Below are positions 39,338 to 48,430 of a stretch of 64,000 bases of DNA, piece by piece (position 1 is the stretch's first letter; each line of letters opens with the position of its first letter). The notes below the pieces were generated by a model that made no database searches, was not told the origin of the DNA, and saw nothing but the letters and a program-made list of their open reading frames with translations. The DNA comes from CAZTQN01 sp964615765 (GTDB lineage: Bacteria > Planctomycetota > Phycisphaerae > Phycisphaerales > UBA1924). The position numbers and the translations under genes were made by a program. The stretch is taken from assembly GCA_964615765.1 (NCBI GenBank), contig CAZTQN010000001.1:190884-254883 (forward strand), given 5' to 3'.

Positions 39338-41686
39338 TCACTCCGCGCGCTTCGCGGTGAACACGCCGTTGGGCTGGATGCTCCGCAGCGCGGTGATCGC
39401 GCCGCCTTCTTCGACGAACACGACGGAGAAGTTGTCCAGATCCTTGATCGCGAACGCACCGCCGGCGGCGGGAATCAGGTCCAGGGTCGGCTGCCCGGGG
39501 ATGCTCATCGAGATCGCACTGCCGCGGAGCGTGATGGTGATGGTCTGCGGGCCCAGTGTGTACGCGCCCGCCAGCCGCGCGAGATACGCCGGGTCGGTCA
39601 GCCGGGTGTCGGCGAGGCGCGCGAACGTCGCGGGCGGCAGCGTCGGCTCGGCGGCGACGCGCAGCCCGTCGACGGCCCCGTCCATCGACGTGGTGAACTG
39701 CACGCGCGTCCCCTCGAGAATCTCCGCGCGCTCAACCTTGCGCACGGAGAACACGTCGAAGTGCCAGTGCTCCATCGGGAGCACGAAGCTGTTCCACAGC
39801 AGCGTCAGCCCGTCGCCGTCGTGACGGACTTCGACCGTCCCGTACCCGGGGTGGGCGTATCGACCCGCGTACGCGGCCAGCGCGTGGGCGGGGCGGGTGC
39901 CTTCGACGCGGGCCAGCCCGCGATCGGCCTTGGCCTGTCTTGCCACCGTGCGGGCCTGGCGCACTTGCGCCAGCAACTCGCCGGACCAGTCGCGCCGCTC
40001 GGCCTTCAAGAGCCGGTCGAGCGCGTGCATGATGACCAGGTCCGGCACGGGTGTTCCGTTCATGTTCGTGAGCACGCCCACGCCGATCCGCTCGTCCGGC
40101 AGCACCGCCATCGCCGCGCTGAAGCCGTCGATGTTGCCCCCGTGGTGGGCCCGCGGGCGCCCGCGATACACGTCGCTCATCCACCCCATCGCGTACCCGA
40201 TGGGCACGATCTCCGGCCGGGTCGGATCACGCGGGATCGGCATGATGATCTGCGGCGAGAGCAGCTCGCGGATCGCCGACGCCTCCAGCAGCCGTTCGCC
40301 GCCTTCGGCGCCCGTGCGTCCGCCGCTGGTCAGCATCGAAAGCCAGGCGCCCAGGTCGCGCACGCTCATGTTGATCGAGCCCGCCGGCCCGATGTTCGCG
40401 ATCTCGCGGAACTCGATCCGCCGGATCTCGCGCGTGCCCGCCTCGTCCTCGAGCACGCGGTGGTCGTACGGCGTGGCGAGCGCGTTCTCCGCACCGCCCG
40501 CGGCGCCGGCACGCTGCCCGGCTTCGCTCGCCGAGAACGAGACCGACGACATCGCGAGCGGCGTGGCGATGCGCTCGCGTACCAGGTCTTCCCACGACTT
40601 GCCGGTGACGCGTTCGAGCACGTGCCCCGCCGCCAGGTACATCAGGTTGTTGTACTGCCACGTCTGCCGCAGGTCCTTGCTCAGGGGCAGGTGCCGCAGC
40701 CCCGCGAACAGCTCGGCCCGTGGGCGGGCGGTGCCGTACCACATGAACTCGTGCCGCGGCATGCCGGTGCGGTGGGTGATCATGTCGCGGAGCGTGACGT
40801 GCCCCGCCGCGCTCTCGTCGGCGAGCGCGAACTCCGGCACCCTGGCCCGCACGGGCTGGTCCCAGTCGAGCGCGCCGTCGCGGACGACCGTCGCGACCGT
40901 GAACGCGGTGAACGCCTTGGTGCACGAGCCGATCGCGTACGCCGTGTCCGCCGTCGCGGCCCGGCTCGATTCGACATCGGCCAGCCCGACGCCCTCGGCG
41001 AAGATCACGCGACCGTCGCGCACGATCACGACTCCAGCGCTCGGCACCTGCCACGCCGCCAGCTGCTCTTTCAGCCACGCGGTGAAGCCCTCGAGCTCTT
41101 CGCCCGCGCCTGCCTCGCCGCCCTTCGCGTCCGCCTTCTCCAGCCGAAACGGGAGCGACGCCGGCCCTTGACGGAACGTCCCGCTGATGACCTTCCCGCC
41201 CGGCTCCAGCACGCCCTCGAAGCGCACACCGGGCGGGATCGCCGGCACGCGGATCTCGACCTTCATGACGCCCGCATCGTCGCGCAGTTGCACGTCCGGC
41301 ACGGGCAGATCCTCCGCGCCCTGCTGCGGGATGGAAAGATCGCCGGTGATCACGCCGCCGGTGTTCACCAGGTCGAAGTTGAGCGCGAGCTTCGCGCCCG
41401 GCAGTTGAATGTGCCCGTCCCAGCGCCCGACGAGCACGCCCGCGTCAGCGCCGACGGGTGCGGGTGCTGGTGCTGGTGCACTCGGTGCCGCGGCGGGTGC
41501 GGGGGACGGCTCGACCCACCCGCCCCACGCTCCGCCCGCGCCCCACGCCGGGGCCGCGTTGCTCGCGCCCGCCACCGCGATCACCGCGGCGACGCCGATC
41601 GCCCGCGAACGTCCCCGCGGCTGCGGCCGCTGATGGTCGTGCCCAAAAGCCCGCCGCGTGTGTATGTCGAACCTGCTGTTCATCAT
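39338..41686 (-). CDS. Secreted serine hydrolase, class C beta-lactamase-like
   Basis: A 782-residue protein with a signal peptide-like N-terminus (SRAIGVAAVIAVAGASNAAPA) and a Pro/Ala linker. Residues ~85-185 are a beta-rich N-terminal domain. The beta-lactamase/esterase core follows: the SxxK motif SCTK (Ser254, Lys257), YxN as YNN (Tyr345), and HHGGNIDG as third motif. The C-terminal ~250 residues match the accessory region often found after this core (DUF3471-like) plus a final lipocalin-like part. Such proteins are esterases or peptidases more often than antibiotic resistance enzymes. It lies between pyrH and frr, which are normally neighbours. Confidence 0.88.
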   Translation of the reverse strand: MMNSRFDIHTRRAFGHDHQRPQPRGRSRAIGVAAVIAVAGASNAAPAWGAGGAWGGWVEPSPAPAAAPSAPAPAPAPVGADAGVLVGRWDGHIQLPGAKLALNFDLVNTGGVITGDLSIPQQGAEDLPVPDVQLRDDAGVMKVEIRVPAIPPGVRFEGVLEPGGKVISGTFRQGPASLPFRLEKADAKGGEAGAGEELEGFTAWLKEQLAAWQVPSAGVVIVRDGRVIFAEGVGLADVESSRAATADTAYAIGSCTKAFTAFTVATVVRDGALDWDQPVRARVPEFALADESAAGHVTLRDMITHRTGMPRHEFMWYGTARPRAELFAGLRHLPLSKDLRQTWQYNNLMYLAAGHVLERVTGKSWEDLVRERIATPLAMSSVSFSASEAGQRAGAAGGAENALATPYDHRVLEDEAGTREIRRIEFREIANIGPAGSINMSVRDLGAWLSMLTSGGRTGAEGGERLLEASAIRELLSPQIIMPIPRDPTRPEIVPIGYAMGWMSDVYRGRPRAHHGGNIDGFSAAMAVLPDERIGVGVLTNMNGTPVPDLVIMHALDRLLKAERRDWSGELLAQVRQARTVARQAKADRGLARVEGTRPAHALAAYAGRYAHPGYGTVEVRHDGDGLTLLWNSFVLPMEHWHFDVFSVRKVERAEILEGTRVQFTTSMDGAVDGLRVAAEPTLPPATFARLADTRLTDPAYLARLAGAYTLGPQTITITLRGSAISMSIPGQPTLDLIPAAGGAFAIKDLDNFSVVFVEEGGAITALRSIQPNGVFTAKRAE

Positions 41687-41825
41687 GCTCCCAGACTACC
41701 GCGCGGGCCCTCGGCGTGCATGGGCACACCGACGAGCGCGATCGCCCCGAGCATGCTCTTCAACCCGGTCCGCAGCCGCGGTGTTTGAGGGAAATTGACG
41801 ATGTGGCAGGATGTCGAAGTGCGAA

Positions 41826-41855
41826 GTACCGACCCCACGCGGAGCGTGGGGGTAC
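41826..41855. repeat. Inverted repeat downstream of pyrH
   Basis: CCCCACGC pairs with GCGTGGGG around GGA, with outer GTACC/GGTAC. It lies in the spacer between pyrH and the serine hydrolase gene. No T-run follows on either strand. Confidence 0.6.
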
Positions 41856-41878
41856 CCGAGACCGCGGCAGACCATCCG

Positions 41879-41963
41879 CCCCGCTTCCCGCTTCCCGCTT
41901 CCCGCTTCCCGCTTCCCGCCCTCCCGCCCCCCTTCGAGCCCTTCGCGCCTTCGCGTTCAATCT
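41879..41963. repeat. Dispersed GCGAAGGC-type repeat with heptanucleotide tail, copy 2 (inverted)
   Basis: Reverse complement of the element at 27954-28033: CGCTTCC heptamers (five units, 41882-41919), then GGGCTCGAAGG/CGCGAAGGCGCGAAG-type sequence ending TTCAATC. It sits just after the pyrH stop. Confidence 0.85.
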
Positions 41964-41982
41964 CCCCCCGGCCCCCGCCGCA

Positions 41983-42783
41983 TCACGGCGCCGTGATCAT
42001 CGTCCCCAGCTTCTTCCCCATGACCGCCTCGCGGATGTTGCCCTTCCGCTTGAAGTCAAACACCAGCACGGGAATCTGACTTTCCTGGCACATCGCCAGG
42101 GCCGTCATGTCCATCACGGCGAGGTTCTTCGCGATCGACTCGGCGAACGTCAGTTTGTCGAACCGCACCGCCTGCGGGTTCTTCGCCGGGTCGGCGGAGT
42201 ACACGCCGTCGACCTTGGTCGCCTTCATCAAGAGGTCGCACTCGAGCTCCGTCGCGCGAAGGGCCGCGCACGTGTCGGTCGTGCAGAACGGGTTGCCCGT
42301 CCCGGCGACGAGGATGACCACGCGGCCTTTTTCCAGGTGCCGCAGGGCCCGCCCGCGGATGAACGGCTCGGCCACCGCGCGGACGTCGATCGCCGTCATC
42401 ACCCGCGAATCGACGCCGATGTGCAAGAGCGCTTCCTTCAGCGCCAGCCCGTTCATCACCGTCGCCAGCATGCCCATCTGGTCGGCGACGGCCTGGTGAA
42501 TGTGGGCCGCCTTCGCGAACTTGGCCCCGCGTACGAAGTTGCCCCCGCCGACGACGATCGCGAGCTGCGTCCCCGTCACAAAGGCGCCCTTGATCTCCTC
42601 CGCGATCGCGGCCAGCTCGCTCGGCTCGATCCCCGCCCCGCCGGTGCCGCTCAGGGCCTCGCCGGACAACTTCAGCAGCACTCGCCGGTACCCCTTCTCA
42701 GGCCCGCCCGCCGCTCCGGCAGCACCGGCTCCCGGGTGATTCGCGGTCGGCGTGCTCGGAACGGTCGTGGAGGCGGCAGGCAT
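41983..42783 (-). CDS. pyrH: Uridylate kinase (UMP kinase)
   Basis: A 266-residue kinase phosphorylating UMP to UDP. It has the amino-acid-kinase-family marks RRVLLKLSGEALSG, IAIVVGGGNFVRG-like LAIVVGGGNFVRG, the DQMGMLATVMNGLAL block, the AGTGNPFCTTDTCAALRA block and KATKVDGVYSADP. The C-terminus GKKLGTMI is normal. The ATG at 42783 gives a ~30-residue Ala/Gly/Pro-rich extension before the kinase core; there is no obvious Shine-Dalgarno. frr is not adjacent. Confidence 0.96.
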   Translation of the reverse strand: MPAASTTVPSTPTANHPGAGAAGAAGGPEKGYRRVLLKLSGEALSGTGGAGIEPSELAAIAEEIKGAFVTGTQLAIVVGGGNFVRGAKFAKAAHIHQAVADQMGMLATVMNGLALKEALLHIGVDSRVMTAIDVRAVAEPFIRGRALRHLEKGRVVILVAGTGNPFCTTDTCAALRATELECDLLMKATKVDGVYSADPAKNPQAVRFDKLTFAESIAKNLAVMDMTALAMCQESQIPVLVFDFKRKGNIREAVMGKKLGTMITAP

Positions 42784-43194
42784 GCGGGGCGGCTTTCGTA
42801 TAAGGGGAAGACAGGAACGGGCAGCAGTCGACGGCGGACGAAAGGAACTCCACACGACACCGGACAGTTCCGGACACAGTGGTCCGATCGCTCCGCCGGG
42901 GTTCCCGGCGACGATCTCCGGCTCCAGGCGGCGGGATCGGCCCGCTCGGGCATCTAAGGTCATGCACACGGAGGCGTCAACGGGCCCCACACACCCTCAC
43001 CCTCATCCCACCCAAGGCCCCAACCCGCCCGCCCGACGCACCCGGCGGCCCGCCGCGTGCGAACACTCTTGATCGGGCCATCAACCAACCCCCCCCTCAC
43101 CCCCTCACCGCGTCACCCCGTCATCTTCCCGTCCCCCGCCCCCCCCAGCCCGATTTCTGACCAACCGCCGCCCCCCGCCCGCAGGATCCAGCAA
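42784..43194. other. Divergent spacer between pyrH and the VWA operon
   Basis: Open frames are low-complexity Pro/Arg shadows. It includes C-rich tracts (43089-43180) shortly before the operon start. The promoters of pyrH and the five-gene operon should lie here, but no confident hexamers were seen. Confidence 0.5.
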
Positions 43195-44316
43195 GTGACG
43201 GAGCCGAATCTCCGACACTTACCACAGATGACCGTGAGCCAAGGACAGGCCCAGACCAGCCCCTTCCCAGCCCCGGCGGCCGCCGTGCGGCTTGAGCCCG
43301 GCCTCCGACCGCGGCTGGATCTGTGGCTGCGCCTCGCCCGCGACCGCACCCGCCTGTCCACCCTCGGCCTGGTCGCCTCCCTTGTGCTCCACATCACGCT
43401 CACCAGCGTCGCCATGCTCGCCGGGTTCGGGCTCGTTGGCGGTGGCGGCGGTGGGGGGGGCAACGCCGAACCTCTGCCCGAGATCGACTACGCCCTCGGC
43501 GAGACCGGCGGGCTCACCATCATCACCGCCGACCTCGGCTCCAACGCCACCCTCTCCAACATCGGCGCGGGCGATGTCGTGGACGACGGCGTCGCCGGTC
43601 CCCTCGAAGGCGTCGACGGCGTCGATGAACCCGCGACCGGGCCCGGGCTGGGGCAACTCGCCGACGGGCTCGGCGGCGCCGGCGGGGGCGACATCGGCGA
43701 CGGCATGGGCCTGGGCGGCGGTGGTTCCGGCGGCGGGGCCCGCTTCTTCGGTGTCGAGGCCGCTGGCGGACGCTTCCTCTACATCTGCGACGTCTCCGGT
43801 TCCATGGCGACCGCCGTCGGCGCCGGCGAAGACGTCAGCGGCGACACCCGCCTCGCCGCGCTCAAGCACGAACTCTCCCGCTCCATTCGCGCCTTGCAGG
43901 AGCACATGAACTTCTCCGTCGTGCTCTTCAGTTCCGAGTCCCGCCTGCTCATCGCCGACCGCAAGTGGGTCCTCGCCAACGACGGCGGCAAACGCATCGC
44001 CGGCGAGCGATTGACCGACATCGTCGGCTTCGGCGGGACCGAGCCCTGGCCCGCCTTCGAGATCGCCTTCGCCATGCGCCCGCCGCCCGACGCGATCTAT
44101 TTTCTCACCGACGGCGAGTTCGACCCCACCGTCGCCGACCGCATCAAGCAGCGCAACACCGGCTCGCGCCGCATCCCGATCCACTGCATCACGCTCATCG
44201 AGCGCTCCGGCGAAGAGGTCATGCGCACCATCGCCGAAGGCTCCGGCGGCACCTACCGCCACGTCGGCAACCAGAGGGCCGGGAGCGGAGCGGGCGGGAG
44301 TGGGGGGCGACCTTGA
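43195..44316 (+). CDS. Membrane-anchored VWA protein with TonB-like N-terminal anchor
   Basis: About 373 residues. GTG 43195 (AGGA upstream) is preferred; ATG 43228 is the alternative. A single membrane helix at residues ~54-80 (LSTLGLVASLVLHITLTSVA) precedes a Gly-run and a long acidic Gly/Asp/Leu-rich linker, a layout like the N-terminus of TonB/energy transducers. Then comes ARFFGVEAAGGRFLYICDVS with the VWA MIDAS motif DVSGSM (Asp199, Ser201, Ser203), followed by a full VWA domain (VVLFSSESR, IYFLTDGEFDP). The FFG(V)xAxGxRF prelude is typical of planctomycete VWA proteins. The stop overlaps the next gene's TTG start (TTGA). It is the first gene of a five-gene operon and probably a scaffold in the periplasm. 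Confidence 0.8.
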   Translation: MTEPNLRHLPQMTVSQGQAQTSPFPAPAAAVRLEPGLRPRLDLWLRLARDRTRLSTLGLVASLVLHITLTSVAMLAGFGLVGGGGGGGGNAEPLPEIDYALGETGGLTIITADLGSNATLSNIGAGDVVDDGVAGPLEGVDGVDEPATGPGLGQLADGLGGAGGGDIGDGMGLGGGGSGGGARFFGVEAAGGRFLYICDVSGSMATAVGAGEDVSGDTRLAALKHELSRSIRALQEHMNFSVVLFSSESRLLIADRKWVLANDGGKRIAGERLTDIVGFGGTEPWPAFEIAFAMRPPPDAIYFLTDGEFDPTVADRIKQRNTGSRRIPIHCITLIERSGEEVMRTIAEGSGGTYRHVGNQRAGSGAGGSGGRP

Positions 44317-45548
44317 GGCGGGCGAGCGCGCGAAGGACCATCGCCGCCGCGGCTGTCGCGGCGCTCGCCGCTCACGCCGTTTCTGCCGCCACAGCGCTGG
44401 GTCAGGATGTCCACCTGCGGGGCGAGCCCGCGCCGCTCGTGGGCACGGTCGTCGCCGTCTCCCCGGAGGCCGTGACCATCCGCACCGACGCAGGCCCCGC
44501 GGTCATCGGGCTTGATCTGGTCCGCACGGTAACGGGCGCGTCGGGCGACGCGTTCGCCGGCGTGCGCCCGCTCGCCGAACGTTTGTGGCGCGCCCGGGCC
44601 CGCATCGAGCGCGGCGACTTCGCCGGGGCCGAGCCGCTGCTCGACCCGCTCGTTCCCCAGCTCGCCGGGCGCACCGGCCCGACGCCGAGCGTGCTCTTCG
44701 ACGGGCTGGTCCGCTGCCGCCTGGCCCGCGGGGCCCGCATGCACGCGCTCGACGCCTGGCTCGACTGGCTCGGCGCTCGCGGCAGCGCCGACGACCGGGC
44801 CGCGTGGCGCGGCGGGAGCATCGCCGCCGGCGTCGCAATTGACCCGGTGTACGAAGTCGTCCCCGAACTGCCGCCGGTATGGACCAACGCGCAGACGCCC
44901 ATCGATGCGCTCAGCAGCGCCCTGGGCGCCAGGACCGAGTCCGCCGATCCGCGTGTGCGCGATCTCGCACGCCTGTACCGCGCCGCCGCGTCGTTCGAGC
45001 TCTCCGCCGAGACCGCGAGCCCGGACGCGTCGGCCCTCACCGAACCGGTGGCGGCGGAGGGCTCGGCCCGCGCGCATCCCGGCGTGCGGCTGACGCGCGA
45101 CATGGTGCTCGCCCGCGCCGGCACGCCGGACGAGCGGGCCCGCGCGATCGCCGCCCTTGAGGATCGACTGCGTGAGCCCGGGCTCGAGCCGTGGGTGGAA
45201 GCCTGGTGCCGCCTTGGTGTCGGGCGGGCCCTGCTACGTGCCGACGATCCGGTCGAACGCCGTCGCGGTGTGATCGAACTGCTGCACGTGCCGGCGCGTC
45301 TCTCCGGGCACGTGCCGGACCTGGCCCAACTCGCGCTCGCGCACGCCGCCGTCGCGATGGACGACCTGGGCGACCCCGACGGGGCCGCGTCGCTGGTCGC
45401 GGAACTCGACCGCGCCCGCGCGGCGAGCACCGACGTCGCGCCGCTCGCGTGGTCACGCATCGACGACATCCGCACGCGCGACCGTCTCCGCCCCGCTTCC
45501 GCCAGCGCCGCGGGCGCGGCGGGCTCAGTCGGAGGCCGCACGCCATGA
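44313..45548 (+). CDS. Secreted helical protein, unknown function (operon gene 2)
   Basis: A 411-residue protein starting with TTG in a TTGA overlap with the VWA gene. A signal peptide is clear (RTIAAAAVAALAAHAVSAATALGQ). The first ~60 mature residues look beta-structured (APLVGTVVAVSPEAVTIRT), like a small SH3 or LSm-type fold; the rest is Ala/Arg/Leu-rich helical repeats suggestive of TPR-like hairpins (GDFAGAEPLLDPLVPQLAG, DLAQLALAHAAVAMDDLGD). No known domain can be named. The stop overlaps the next ATG (ATGA). Confidence 0.7.
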   Translation: MRRASARRTIAAAAVAALAAHAVSAATALGQDVHLRGEPAPLVGTVVAVSPEAVTIRTDAGPAVIGLDLVRTVTGASGDAFAGVRPLAERLWRARARIERGDFAGAEPLLDPLVPQLAGRTGPTPSVLFDGLVRCRLARGARMHALDAWLDWLGARGSADDRAAWRGGSIAAGVAIDPVYEVVPELPPVWTNAQTPIDALSSALGARTESADPRVRDLARLYRAAASFELSAETASPDASALTEPVAAEGSARAHPGVRLTRDMVLARAGTPDERARAIAALEDRLREPGLEPWVEAWCRLGVGRALLRADDPVERRRGVIELLHVPARLSGHVPDLAQLALAHAAVAMDDLGDPDGAASLVAELDRARAASTDVAPLAWSRIDDIRTRDRLRPASASAAGAAGSVGGRTP

Positions 45549-48430
45549 CGCCGCGCGACCGGGCGCTTCGCTCAAGTGTCATCGCCACCTTGCTCTCCGC
45601 TGCGATCACCGCGCCGCTCGCGAACGCTCTCGCCGCGCCCGCACCGCCTCCGGCGCTCGCCGAGGCCCCGCCCGCCGAGACAGGCGCCGAGCCCGCCGCC
45701 GACACCCTCGAAGACGGCAAGGACCAGACCATCGAGGCGTACCTCGAGCGGCTGGACCTGGGCGTGCTGCACATGGAGCACCTGGAGCGCCGGCTCAACC
45801 GCGTTTCGCGGGACGAGCGCATCGAGGTCGCGGAGAAACTCGGGCGGGCGTACGTCAAGATGCTCGAGCGGGCCACCACGCCCGAGGACGCCGCTCCGTG
45901 GGAGCAGCGCAGCCGCGCCCTGCTCGCCAGCGTGCCCGAGGCCGACTCGTTCGAACTGCGCCTGAACCTGCTGCGTGCGATCTACCTCCGCGGCGAGTCC
46001 GTCGCGGAGCGGCACCGCCTGCGCCTCGACGATCAGGACCAGAGCGCCGCCGCGTACACATCGCTCCGCGCCGTCGCCAAGGAAGCCCGCGAGATCGCCG
46101 GCCGCCTCAACGCACGCGTGCAGCACCTCGAACGCATCGAGGCCCAGCAGGACTCGACCGCGGCGCTCGGCAAGGAACTCGGCGAGTCGCGCCGCCTCCG
46201 CTCGATCGCGTACTACTACGCCGGCTGGGCCTCGGTGTACGCCGCGGAACTCGGACGCGAAGACCCTGGCAACCTCGCGTACGAAGCGGCCCGAGACTTC
46301 GGCTGGCTGCTGAACGCGCCCGGCCGCCCCGCGAGCATCGAACAGGCGACCGCCGAGATGTTCCGCTTCGAGCACGTCGCCCGGGCCGCGATCGGCAGCG
46401 CGATGGCCGCGTCGCTCCGCGGCAATGACGTCGAAGCCGTCCGCTGGATCGAACTCATCGGCGAGAGCCCGGAACTGCCCGACGTCGTGCGTGACCAGCT
46501 CATCGCGCGGCGGATGGGCGTGTACGCCGCCGCCAAGCGATGGGCCGATCTCGAACGCGTCGTCCGCATCCGCAAGCGCGTGCTGGTGAGCGGGCAGCCG
46601 GACCAGATCGTGCCGCTCCCCGCGGTCCTGGCGCGATACCTCGCCGTGCTCGCGCTCGAGGCCGACCGGCGCGTCGCCGGCCCGCAGATCGAGGACCTCG
46701 CGCGACTCGCCATCGGCGACCTGGTGGCCCAGAAGCAGGCCGACCAGGTGCTCGACCTCGTCGCCCGCTACGGCACGGCCCCGCTCGGCGACCGCGGGTT
46801 CATCGTGCACTATGTCCGCGGGTTGCACCAGTTTGAACAGGCCCGGGCCCAGGTCGCCCCGCCCGCCGGCGCGAGCGCCACGGCCAGCCCCGACGACGCG
46901 CCCGCCCCGCGCTCGCCCGAAGTCATCAACGCCTTCCGCTCCGCCGCGGATTTGCTCGAAGCCGCACTCGCCCAGGATGACGCCGCGGCGTTCGGGCCCG
47001 AGCGCGTCCGCGCCATGATCACGCTCGGCCGGGCCCGCCTGGAAGCCGGCGATCTCGACGTCGCCGTCGACCGCTTCACCGCCGCGGCCGACCTTGTCGA
47101 GCGGCCCGCACCCGCGAGCGCCGGCGCCGCCGCCCCGCCGACCGACCTGCTCGCGGCCCAGGGCGAAGAAGCCCTCTGGCTCGCGGTCAGCACGCTCGAC
47201 CGGCAGATCCGCGAGCAGGGCCGCAGCGACGCCCGCGTTGAGAAGCGCAACCAGCTCATCACGCGCTATCTCCGCCTGCACGGCGAGTCCGAGCGCGCCT
47301 CTCGCATCGCGCTGCTCCAGGCCGGCGAACCCGGCGCGCTCGACGAAGAAGAAGCCATCCGCGTCCTCTCCGCCGTGGGGCGCGATGACCCGGTGTACGA
47401 GTCGGCGCGTCGCCAGCTCGCCCGCGCGCTGTACAACGCCTTCCGAGCCGCCAAGCCCGATCAGCGTGACTTCGCCGCCGGCCGCTACATCGCGGTCGCC
47501 GAGGAGATCCTCGGCTGGGACGTTCGTGCGGCGACGACCGATAGCGGCACGGACGCGAAGGCCGCCGCCGAGCGTTCGCTCGCCCGCGCGCGGCAGATCA
47601 TCGACGCGCTGCTGGCCACGCGCCAGCCCGACGCCGACCGCGCCGAGAGCCTCGTGCGCACCATCACCGCCGTCGCGCCGATTGCCGTCGCTGACCAGAA
47701 CCAGCTCGCGCTGGAACTTTCCACCTACCGCGTGCTGATCGCGCTCGCACGCGGCGAAATCGGCCCCGCGGCGGATCTCGCCGACACGCTCGCGCAATCG
47801 AACGACCTCGGCGGCAAGCACGGCGAGCACGCCGACCGCGCCGTCTACCGCGCCCTGTTCCGCCAAGTCGCCGCACCTCCGGGCGCTGACGGTGCGCTTG
47901 ACCCGTCCGACCGCGATCAACGCCTCGTCCGCGTCGGCTCTCGCCTCATCGCGCGTCTCGGCGCCGAGGCCGGCGCCCGCTCGGCGAGCGCGCCGCGCGA
48001 CACCCTCGCGCTGCACGATCAGGTCGCCGCCGCCGCCTTCCGCGTCTGGCAGTCGGGCGGCGATACGGCGATGCGCGACCTGGTGCAGAAGCTCGACGGC
48101 ATCGTGCTCGCCGCCCAGCCGCTCGCGGGTTCCGCGCTCAAACGCTCCGCCGCGGTGTACGAGTCGCTCGGCGACACCGCGCGTGCACTCGAAACCTGGG
48201 GCACCATCGCCGGCGCTTCGCCCAGCGGGTCCGAGACGTGGTTCGAGGCTCGCTTCAACGCCGTCCGCATCCTCGCGCAGACCGACTCGCCGCGAGCGCT
48301 CGAACTGCTCTCGCAGCAGCGGGCTCTCTTCCCCGACCTTGGCCCCGAGCCCTGGGGCAAGCGGTTCCGCGACATCGAAGCCCAGCTCACCGGCGCGCCA
48401 TCCGCTCCAACGCAAGGCGGTGCCCCATGA
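45545..48430 (+). CDS. Large secreted alpha-solenoid protein, unknown function (operon gene 3)
   Basis: A 961-residue protein with signal peptide (RSSVIATLLSAAITAPLANALAAP). After a Pro/Ala/Glu linker almost the whole chain is helical with Ala/Leu/Arg/Glu repeats of TPR-like character (for example DLVARYGTAPLGDRGFIVHY, GRARLEAGDLDVAVDRFTAA). Only few aromatic and no Cys residues are apparent. Such solenoids bind proteins or glycans. ATGA overlaps at both ends tie it to its neighbours, so the operon products probably act together. Confidence 0.7.
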   Translation: MTPRDRALRSSVIATLLSAAITAPLANALAAPAPPPALAEAPPAETGAEPAADTLEDGKDQTIEAYLERLDLGVLHMEHLERRLNRVSRDERIEVAEKLGRAYVKMLERATTPEDAAPWEQRSRALLASVPEADSFELRLNLLRAIYLRGESVAERHRLRLDDQDQSAAAYTSLRAVAKEAREIAGRLNARVQHLERIEAQQDSTAALGKELGESRRLRSIAYYYAGWASVYAAELGREDPGNLAYEAARDFGWLLNAPGRPASIEQATAEMFRFEHVARAAIGSAMAASLRGNDVEAVRWIELIGESPELPDVVRDQLIARRMGVYAAAKRWADLERVVRIRKRVLVSGQPDQIVPLPAVLARYLAVLALEADRRVAGPQIEDLARLAIGDLVAQKQADQVLDLVARYGTAPLGDRGFIVHYVRGLHQFEQARAQVAPPAGASATASPDDAPAPRSPEVINAFRSAADLLEAALAQDDAAAFGPERVRAMITLGRARLEAGDLDVAVDRFTAAADLVERPAPASAGAAAPPTDLLAAQGEEALWLAVSTLDRQIREQGRSDARVEKRNQLITRYLRLHGESERASRIALLQAGEPGALDEEEAIRVLSAVGRDDPVYESARRQLARALYNAFRAAKPDQRDFAAGRYIAVAEEILGWDVRAATTDSGTDAKAAAERSLARARQIIDALLATRQPDADRAESLVRTITAVAPIAVADQNQLALELSTYRVLIALARGEIGPAADLADTLAQSNDLGGKHGEHADRAVYRALFRQVAAPPGADGALDPSDRDQRLVRVGSRLIARLGAEAGARSASAPRDTLALHDQVAAAAFRVWQSGGDTAMRDLVQKLDGIVLAAQPLAGSALKRSAAVYESLGDTARALETWGTIAGASPSGSETWFEARFNAVRILAQTDSPRALELLSQQRALFPDLGPEPWGKRFRDIEAQLTGAPSAPTQGGAP

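Noticed and set aside
39338..41686. Reading the serine hydrolase as a beta-lactam resistance gene
   Set aside because: The SxxK/YxN/HxG set is shared by many esterases and peptidases; large extra domains and length argue against a true beta-lactamase.
45572..48415. 947-residue open frame on the minus strand opposite operon gene 3
   Set aside because: A high-GC shadow: Gly/Arg/Asp-rich without domains, and the plus strand has signal peptide, overlaps and coding character.
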